Assembly (NCBI GenBank): GCA_002348425.1
Contig: DEBE01000027.1
Coordinates: forward strand, 1-5,102
Length of the DNA: 5,102 nucleotides
Direction of reading: 5' to 3'
From: Alphaproteobacteria bacterium UBA2964
GTDB lineage: Bacteria; Pseudomonadota; Alphaproteobacteria; MPNO01; UBA2964
The notes beneath the pieces are model-generated. The model ran no database searches. It worked only from the letters and a program-made list of their open reading frames with translations, and had not been told where the DNA came from. Both the position numbers and the translations under genes were made by a program. Positions 1 to 5,102 of this stretch are shown piece by piece (the stretch's first letter is position 1; each line of letters opens with the position of its first letter).

Positions 1-1288
1 ATTTGAAGTAAACAAATTAGGAATTCCAGGGCTAGATTTTCGTGAAGAAAAGCGCAGAGTTTATCCTGATGCAACTCTAGCATCTCACGTTCTTGGTCAT
101 ACAAATACAGATAATAAAGGCCTCGCTGGTATTGAAAGGTATATGGAAGCTAGGCTCCGCAAGCATAAAGAACCCCTCCAACTATCGATAGACATAAGAC
201 TCCAACATATTTTGCGTAGCGAGCTTTTCTCTGCAATGCGTGAATTTAGAGGAATTGGTGCCGCGGGAATAATTATGAATATCAGAAATGGTGAGGTTTT
301 AGGAAGCGTATCATTACCTGATTTTGATCCGAATTTACCGAACAATATTGATGCCGCATCATTATTTAATCGGGCGACTCTTGGGGTATACGAAATGGGG
401 TCAACATTTAAAATCTTTACTACCGCTATGGCTTTGGATACGGGTAAAATCTCTATAAAAAAACGGTATGATGCCACAAGCCCTATACGAATTTCACGCT
501 TCACAATTCGTGATTACCATGCCCAGAGACGGTGGCTTTCTATCCCCGAAATATTTATGTATTCCTCCAATATTGGCTCTGTAAAAATGGTTATGGATGT
601 TGGCATTGCCACACAACGGTCTTTCCTAAAAAAAATCGGAATTTTACACCCTTCCCCTGTTGAAATCTCTGAAATTGGAAAACCCCTACTGCCTCAGCGT
701 TGGAAAGAAATTAATGCAATGACAATTTCTTTTGGACATGGCCTCTCTATTAGTCCAATGCAATTGGTTTCTGGTGTGGCAGCAATGGTCAATGGTGGCA
801 TATATCATTCCCCAACATTTTTAAAAAAAGAGCCAAAAACAATTAATAAAGGTCGGCGTGTTATTAGTGAAAAAACATCAAAGCTCATTCGGCGATTACT
901 TCGGCTAGTTGTCACAGATGGCACTGGTAAAAGAGCCGCCGCTAAAGGGTATGTTGTTGGAGGAAAAACGGGCACCACGGAAAAGATTATTGGGCAAAAA
1001 TATAACAATAAAAAAATACATATATCCTCTTTCATAGGAGCATTTCCAATGAATGAGCCTCAATACCTTGTCTTCGGGATGATAGAGGAACCCAGCGTTA
1101 TGAAGCAAAAAAACGTTCGTGCAACCGGTGGCCGTGCAGCGGCGCCTGTTGTTGGAAAGGTAATAAAAAGGATTGCTCCGTTACTTGGGATAATTGCTGT
1201 GGATGAACACGAGACAAGACTAGAACGTCAATTAACCATTGATTTTACCGCACAAAAAAAAGGAAAGCGCCACCTTGCTTCTTTCTGA
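1..1288 (+). CDS. ftsI: Peptidoglycan D,D-transpeptidase FtsI (PBP3), 3' part; 5' end outside window
   Basis: Septal class B penicillin-binding protein that forms 4-3 peptide cross-links in the periplasm during division. The reading frame is open from base 2, well upstream of the first ATG at 143, so the gene enters from the left edge; 428 residues are visible, ending at TGA 1286-1288. The first ~45 residues are the end of the pedestal domain (FREEKRRVYP, then HVLGHTNTDNKGLAGIE). The transpeptidase domain follows with all three motifs: SxxK as STFK at fragment residues 134-137 (serine codon at 401), SxN as SSN at 188-190 (563-571), and KTG at 322-324 (965-973). The spacing from catalytic serine to KTG (188 residues) is nearly that of E. 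coli PBP3 (187). The membrane anchor and roughly 130-170 N-terminal residues are missing only because of the window edge. The C-terminus ends in a basic tail (KKGKRH) whose DNA also carries the likely murE ribosome binding site. PBP2 (MrdA) is the main alternative, but the murE neighbour argues for FtsI. Confidence 0.96.
   Translation, partial: FEVNKLGIPGLDFREEKRRVYPDATLASHVLGHTNTDNKGLAGIERYMEARLRKHKEPLQLSIDIRLQHILRSELFSAMREFRGIGAAGIIMNIRNGEVLGSVSLPDFDPNLPNNIDAASLFNRATLGVYEMGSTFKIFTTAMALDTGKISIKKRYDATSPIRISRFTIRDYHAQRRWLSIPEIFMYSSNIGSVKMVMDVGIATQRSFLKKIGILHPSPVEISEIGKPLLPQRWKEINAMTISFGHGLSISPMQLVSGVAAMVNGGIYHSPTFLKKEPKTINKGRRVISEKTSKLIRRLLRLVVTDGTGKRAAAKGYVVGGKTGTTEKIIGQKYNNKKIHISSFIGAFPMNEPQYLVFGMIEEPSVMKQKNVRATGGRAAAPVVGKVIKRIAPLLGIIAVDEHETRLERQLTIDFTAQKKGKRHLASF
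1260..1265 (+). promoter_or_regulatory. Probable murE ribosome binding site (AAGGAA)
   Basis: The purine-rich string AAGGAA lies inside the last codons of ftsI, at the end of an eight-A run (1254-1261). Its AGGA core ends 10 bases before the TTG at 1275. No comparable Shine-Dalgarno string precedes the in-frame ATG at 1239 (upstream bases read GTCAATTAACC), so this site favours the TTG start. The match to the anti-Shine-Dalgarno is partial and the spacing is at the long end, so this is an inference. Confidence 0.45.
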
Positions 1289-2750
1289 GTTAACAAACGC
1301 CAATAAAATCTTTCAGGCGAATGAGCTAGACACAGAAATAAATGGTCTTACAGCTGACTCACGTACGGTAAAGCCGGGTTATCTCTTTGCAGCGATACAA
1401 GGTTCTAATTGGGATGGTCGTAAATTTATAACTGACGCGATAACTCGCGGTGCGGCGGCAATTCTTGCTCCATGTGATACAGTTTTACCACCAGAGGTTG
1501 AGAATATTCCACTAATAAAAGCCAAAAACCCTAGGCAAAGCCTATCGCTTATCGCCAGCCAATATTTTAAGTCTCAACCACGTATCAATGCCGCAGTAAC
1601 AGGTACAAACGGTAAAACTTCAGTCGCATGGTTTACGCAAACGATATGGAATCTTTTGGGTCACAACTCCGCGGCTATAGGTACTTTAGGAATTGTAACA
1701 AAAACACAGAACTCTCCATACACCAGCGGTCTAACAACCCCGGACCCTGTAACCTTGCACCGTGAGCTCAATTCTTTAACCCAAAGAGATATTGATCGTG
1801 TAGTATTAGAAGCTTCGAGCCATGGACTAGAACAATCTAGGCTAGATGGAGTAAAACTTTCTGCCGGTGCTTTTACTAATCTTTCCAGGGATCATCTCGA
1901 TCACCATGGAAATATGAAACAATATCGATCCGCAAAACTTCGGCTTTTTAATAGTATTTTACCAAAAGACGCTGTCGCAATTCTAAACTCTGACTCACCG
2001 GAATTTAGAACATTCTCAGCTGCTTGCCAGTCCCGCGGTATAGAAATAATTTCATATGGTCGTGAAGCGACTGATATTCGTCTCGATAGTGTTGAACCTT
2101 TTTCCCAGGGGCAAAAAATCTCCCTTACCCTTTTAGGAAAAAAATATGATCTAGAAATAAATCTTGTTGGGCAATTTCAAATCCTGAATGCTCTATGTGC
2201 GTTGGGCATTATTATCGCTTGTGGTGACGAACCAGAAAAAGCAATCGCCGTACTACCAAAGATCGAGGGTCCTCCAGGCCGTCTAGAATTAGTATCCATT
2301 AGCCCCTGTGGGGCATCTATATTTATCGACTACGCTCATACACCTGAGGCTCTATCTGCAATTTTAATAGCGCTAAGATTTCATACCGTGGGAAACTTAT
2401 CGCTTGTTTTCGGTTGCGGTGGAAATCGTGACCAAGGCAAAAGACATCAAATGGGACAAATTGCTAGTAAATTGGCCAATAAAATTTACGTCACAGATGA
2501 CAACCCAAGAGATGAAAACCCCAGTGGGATACGTAGGGAAATTTTGGCGGGGTGCCCCTTTGCAACTGAAATAGGAGACCGCTCAGAAGCCATCGGGAAT
2601 GCAATAATGGATTTAGAGCCAGGTGATACACTAGTTATAGCGGGAAAAGGCCATGAGACCGGACAAATTATAGGTCAAAAAATATTACCTCTTTCGGATA
2701 GCGCAATTATCAAGGGTGTTATATCTGCTATGAACGAGTGTGGCCCATGA
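1275..2750 (+). CDS. murE: UDP-N-acetylmuramoyl-L-alanyl-D-glutamate--2,6-diaminopimelate ligase
   Basis: Cytoplasmic ATP-dependent Mur ligase that adds the third stem residue to UDP-MurNAc-L-Ala-D-Glu. I place the start at TTG 1275, giving 491 residues (E. coli MurE: 495) beginning MLLSELTNA, which resembles the usual MurE opening; a possible AAGGAA site precedes it. The in-frame ATG at 1239 would add 12 residues (MILPHKKKESAT) with no visible ribosome binding site and no family resemblance. Numbering from TTG: the N-terminal UDP-binding domain holds ADSRTVKPGYLF near 27-38; the ATP P-loop TGTNGKTS is at 109-116; TTPDP and EASSHGLEQSRLDG follow; YRSAKLRLF carries the lysine (about 221) that aligns with the carbamylated lysine of the family. 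The C-terminal domain has YAHTPEAL, GCGGNRDQGKR and GKGHE. DNPR (bases 2499-2510, residues 409-412) is the meso-diaminopimelate recognition motif, so the substrate is mDAP rather than lysine. The gene overlaps ftsI by 14 nt and murF by 4 nt. Confidence 0.95.
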   Translation: MLLSELTNANKIFQANELDTEINGLTADSRTVKPGYLFAAIQGSNWDGRKFITDAITRGAAAILAPCDTVLPPEVENIPLIKAKNPRQSLSLIASQYFKSQPRINAAVTGTNGKTSVAWFTQTIWNLLGHNSAAIGTLGIVTKTQNSPYTSGLTTPDPVTLHRELNSLTQRDIDRVVLEASSHGLEQSRLDGVKLSAGAFTNLSRDHLDHHGNMKQYRSAKLRLFNSILPKDAVAILNSDSPEFRTFSAACQSRGIEIISYGREATDIRLDSVEPFSQGQKISLTLLGKKYDLEINLVGQFQILNALCALGIIIACGDEPEKAIAVLPKIEGPPGRLELVSISPCGASIFIDYAHTPEALSAILIALRFHTVGNLSLVFGCGGNRDQGKRHQMGQIASKLANKIYVTDDNPRDENPSGIRREILAGCPFATEIGDRSEAIGNAIMDLEPGDTLVIAGKGHETGQIIGQKILPLSDSAIIKGVISAMNECGP

Positions 2751-4183
2751 AACAAATTCTTTGGACAAAAGATTCGGTTTGCACCGCTACTGGGGGCATC
2801 TGTCATATTGATTGGTCTGCAAGAGGTATATCGATAGACAGTCGAACCACTCAAAAGGGCGACCTTTTTATTGCTCTTAAAGGACCAAGATTGGATGGTC
2901 ATAAATTTATTAAACAGGCATTTGCCAATGGAGCTGTTGCAGCTTTAGTAGATAATTACCCCACCCAATTAGAACCCCACCATCCAGTTCTAAAAGTAAA
3001 TGATACTAAAGTCGCGCTTGATAAACTTGGTATAGCTGCACGAAAAAGAACCGCTTCAAAAACTATCGCAGTTACCGGCAGTGTGGGAAAGACTGGCACC
3101 AAAGACGCAATTTTCAATGGTCTCAAAACACAAGGCAAGACTGCTGCGAGCCCTCATAGCTATAACAACCATTTTGGGGTACCCTTATCCTTGGCTATTA
3201 TGCAGCCAGATGCCGATTATGCAGTCTTCGAAGTCGGTATGAATCATGCTGGGGAGATAACTCCGCTTTCGAAAATGATCCGACCGGACGTTTCCATTAT
3301 CACTACTATCGAACCAGTGCATATAGAGTTTTTCGACACCATTCGAGATATCGCTGACGCCAAAGCAGAGATCTTTACTGGTATGGACGGTGGCATTGCT
3401 ATCCTCAACCACGATAATGAATTTTATGATCACCTTAGACTTATGGCGGAGAAAAATGGCGTAGACCAAATCCTATCATTTGGCGAAAATAAGGAAGCTG
3501 ATGCTCAGCTAATTAGTCAGGTGGCAGATTGTTCTGGGACCAACGTCGAAGCTCTAATTTGTAATCGCCGATTTGGTTATCGTCTTGGTATACCCGGGAA
3601 ACATTTAGTTCAAAATAGTCTTGCGGTTTTATTAGCAATCTCAGCCGTAGGTGCAAATGTCGCTGAGGCAGCAGAAACATTAAGTAAAATTAATCCCATC
3701 GATGGTCGTGGTATACAGCATAGAATTAATATTGAAGATGGTTATTTCACCTTAATAGATGAGAGTTACAACGCCAACCCAGCCTCTATGCAGGCAGCAA
3801 TCGAAACACTCTCAACCATGAAACCTGGGCCTTGCGCCAAACGCATCGCGGTCCTTGGTGATATGAAGGAGTTGGGAAAGAAATCTGAAGATTTCCACCT
3901 TCAATTATCAGAAATCCTTGTGAAGAACGCTATCAGTGAAGTGTATGCATCTGGAGAGCATATGCATAAAATGTTCGATGTTCTACCAAGTGAATTTCAA
4001 GGCAGCTTTAGCGATTCCGTAGCTGATTTAGGCAGACAAATTATAAAAAGGATCAGACCAGGAGATATCGTAACCGTGAAAGGGTCACTTTCAATGGGCA
4101 TGAAAACAATAGTCAAGCAACTTATGGAATTACAAGTAGACACTAGTGTTAAAAATTCTTCTTTCTTAAATGGAACCGCTTAA
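2747..4183 (+). CDS. murF: UDP-N-acetylmuramoyl-tripeptide--D-alanyl-D-alanine ligase
   Basis: Cytoplasmic ATP-dependent ligase that adds the D-Ala-D-Ala dipeptide to UDP-MurNAc-tripeptide, completing the soluble pentapeptide precursor. The chosen start is ATG 2747 (MKQILWTKD), which overlaps the murE stop as ATGA; a GTG at 2738 would add only MWP and is less likely. A weak GAG at 2736-2738 sits 8 bases upstream, so translation may rely on coupling to murE. From the ATG the protein has 478 residues, longer than E. coli MurF (452). Visible motifs in order: SIDSRT with [17 protein letters not shown] in the N-terminal domain; P-loop [10 protein letters not shown] at 110-119 (bases 3074-3103); [37 protein letters not shown]; then in the C-terminal domain [15 protein letters not shown] near 338-352, LGDMKELG and [24 protein letters not shown] and YNANP-SM are typical of MurF and separate it from MurE, MurC and MurD. 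The gene ends TAA 4181-4183, two bases before mraY. Confidence 0.95.
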   Translation: MKQILWTKDSVCTATGGICHIDWSARGISIDSRTTQKGDLFIALKGPRLDGHKFIKQAFANGAVAALVDNYPTQLEPHHPVLKVNDTKVALDKLGIAARKRTASKTIAVTGSVGKTGTKDAIFNGLKTQGKTAASPHSYNNHFGVPLSLAIMQPDADYAVFEVGMNHAGEITPLSKMIRPDVSIITTIEPVHIEFFDTIRDIADAKAEIFTGMDGGIAILNHDNEFYDHLRLMAEKNGVDQILSFGENKEADAQLISQVADCSGTNVEALICNRRFGYRLGIPGKHLVQNSLAVLLAISAVGANVAEAAETLSKINPIDGRGIQHRINIEDGYFTLIDESYNANPASMQAAIETLSTMKPGPCAKRIAVLGDMKELGKKSEDFHLQLSEILVKNAISEVYASGEHMHKMFDVLPSEFQGSFSDSVADLGRQIIKRIRPGDIVTVKGSLSMGMKTIVKQLMELQVDTSVKNSSFLNGTA

Positions 4184-4185
4184 CG

Positions 4186-5102
4186 ATGCTATATAACTTT
4201 CTTTTCCCATTAGCAGAGGATTTCGGACTATTTAATCTCTTCCAATATTTAACATTTAGAACTAGCGGAGCGGTTATTACAGCTCTCATTATAAGTTTTC
4301 TTCTAGGAGGGACCTTAATTCGTCAGTTGAAAAAACTCCAAGGAGAGGGCCAACCAATAAGAGCGGATGGGCCGGAAAGCCACCCTTTAACAAAAAAAGG
4401 GACACCAACTATGGGCGGATTACTAATTTTGATCGCCTTAAGTATCTCAACACTTCTCTGGACGGACTTAAACAATCGATATGTATGGGCAGTACTTATA
4501 GTAACCATTGGTTTTGGCACCATAGGGTTCATCGATGACTATATTAAAATCTCAAATAGATCCTCAAATGGATTGCCCGGCAAGATTAAGTTATTAGCAG
4601 AAGTTGTGATCGCTAGTGTCATAGCCTGGTGGATTTCAACAATTATGACTGACCCACTTTCCAATAGCCTAACAATCCCTTTTTTCAAAAATATACTCAT
4701 CGATCTTGGTTGGTTTTTTATACCCTTCTCAGCGCTTGTAGTTGTAGGTGCCTCTAATGCCGTAAATTTGACAGATGGCCTAGATGGACTAGCTATTGTA
4801 CCGGCTATGATCGTGGCCGGCTGTTTAGCATTAATTACTTATATCGTTGGTAACCAAGTATTCTCTTCATATCTGCAGGTTCATAACGTCCCGGGTGCTG
4901 GGGAGTTAGCAGTTTTTTGTGGAGCGCTAGTGGGAGCAAGCCTCGGGTTTTTATGGTTTAATGCACCACCTGCGATGGTTTTCATGGGAGATACGGGTTC
5001 CTTATCCGTCGGCGGTGCGATAGGCGCAGTCAGTGTAATTTGCAAACATGAACTCGTTTTAGCAATTATCGGTGGGTTGTTTGTATTAGAAACTGCGTCG
5101 GT
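4186..5102 (+). CDS. mraY: Phospho-N-acetylmuramoyl-pentapeptide-transferase MraY, 5' part; 3' end outside window
   Basis: Polytopic inner-membrane enzyme that transfers phospho-MurNAc-pentapeptide from UDP to undecaprenyl phosphate, forming lipid I with release of UMP; Mg2+-dependent. The frame opens at ATG 4186, two bases after the murF stop, and stays open to the right edge: 305 codons are visible of a family length near 360, so about 55 C-terminal residues, including the region of the late conserved histidine motif, lie outside. Conserved features: [10 protein letters not shown] followed by KKGTPTMGG (about 57-78); the FIDDY motif with aspartates D117 and D118 (bases 4534-4539), matching E. 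coli D115/D116; [16 protein letters not shown] (188-203); and FMGDTGSL with D269 (base 4990), matching E. coli D267. Hydrophobic stretches consistent with membrane helices lie near 26-42, 77-92, 99-116, 138-152, 171-189, 204-222, 240-258 and 289-301. The ribosome binding site is weak (GGAA at 4172-4175, 10 bases upstream), so coupling to murF is likely. WecA-type relatives are excluded by the full MraY motif set and the context. Confidence 0.96.
   Translation, partial: MLYNFLFPLAEDFGLFNLFQYLTFRTSGAVITALIISFLLGGTLIRQLKKLQGEGQPIRADGPESHPLTKKGTPTMGGLLILIALSISTLLWTDLNNRYVWAVLIVTIGFGTIGFIDDYIKISNRSSNGLPGKIKLLAEVVIASVIAWWISTIMTDPLSNSLTIPFFKNILIDLGWFFIPFSALVVVGASNAVNLTDGLDGLAIVPAMIVAGCLALITYIVGNQVFSSYLQVHNVPGAGELAVFCGALVGASLGFLWFNAPPAMVFMGDTGSLSVGGAIGAVSVICKHELVLAIIGGLFVLETAS

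Noticed and set aside
97..504. Open reading frame of 135 codons on the - strand opposite ftsI.
   Set aside because: It lies wholly antisense to the conserved FtsI transpeptidase domain, including the SxxK motif, and its translation shows no recognisable domain; it is a shadow of the real gene.
805..1108. Two overlapping - strand open frames of 76 and 67 codons opposite the KTG region of ftsI.
   Set aside because: Both are antisense to conserved FtsI sequence, overlap each other in different frames and show no domain or ribosome binding evidence.
1254..1262. An A8 run followed by G near the ftsI end, in a place where a frame change of +1 would join FtsI to MurE: possible programmed slippage producing a fusion.
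   Set aside because: Similar A7-A8 runs occur elsewhere in ftsI (about 457-463 and 627-634), as expected in AT-rich DNA. The run is better explained as part of the murE ribosome binding region, and no FtsI-MurE fusion is known to me.
2675..3469. Several short - strand open frames (60-94 codons) opposite murE/murF.
   Set aside because: They are antisense to well-conserved Mur ligase motifs, have no recognisable product and are of the length expected by chance.
4323..4532. A 69-codon - strand open frame opposite mraY.
   Set aside because: It is antisense to the conserved PTMGG region and adjoining helices of MraY; the + strand frame is certain.
4768..4773. TTGACA string that looks like a -35 promoter element.
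   Set aside because: It encodes the strictly conserved LTDG part of the Mra[12 protein letters not shown] motif, and no convincing -10 box is found at the right spacing.
1..5102. Search for a previously undescribed system, mobile element, CRISPR array, RNA gene or terminator.
   Set aside because: The whole window is occupied by four conserved dcw genes on one strand with at most two bases between them. I saw no repeats, no hairpin-plus-T-run terminator, and no inserted or unexplained coding segment.

Overview
This window is one continuous stretch of a bacterial division and cell-wall (dcw) cluster, read entirely on the + strand. It holds the 3' part of ftsI, complete murE, complete murF and the 5' part of mraY. 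The gene order is the common proteobacterial one. The sequence flavour fits an alphaproteobacterium: the FtsI pedestal motif FREEKRRVYP, the MurF P-loop [10 protein letters not shown], and a MraY N-terminus of the [17 protein letters not shown] type. The DNA is AT-rich (roughly 40% GC by eye, not counted), so an AT-rich, possibly marine or host-adapted alphaproteobacterium is plausible. The genus cannot be told from this window.

Layout: bases 1-1288 encode the last 428 residues of FtsI, covering the end of the pedestal domain and the whole transpeptidase domain. murE follows, most likely from a TTG start at 1275 that overlaps ftsI by 14 nt, and ends at 2750. murF starts at an ATG (2747) that shares an ATGA with the murE stop, and ends at 4183. 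mraY starts at 4186, two bases later, and runs off the right edge after 305 codons. There is no non-coding stretch longer than two bases, and I see no promoter, terminator, RNA gene, repeat or mobile element.

The genes act in one pathway. MurE adds meso-diaminopimelate to UDP-MurNAc-dipeptide, and MurF adds D-Ala-D-Ala to give the UDP-MurNAc-pentapeptide. MraY moves phospho-MurNAc-pentapeptide onto undecaprenyl phosphate to make lipid I. FtsI cross-links the finished glycan strands at the division septum. All expected catalytic motifs within the visible parts are intact. The overlapping or nearly abutting gene ends suggest one polycistronic mRNA with translational coupling.

I found no sign of a novel system. 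This looks like an ordinary core region, and the only points worth a second look concern start codons and gene overlaps.
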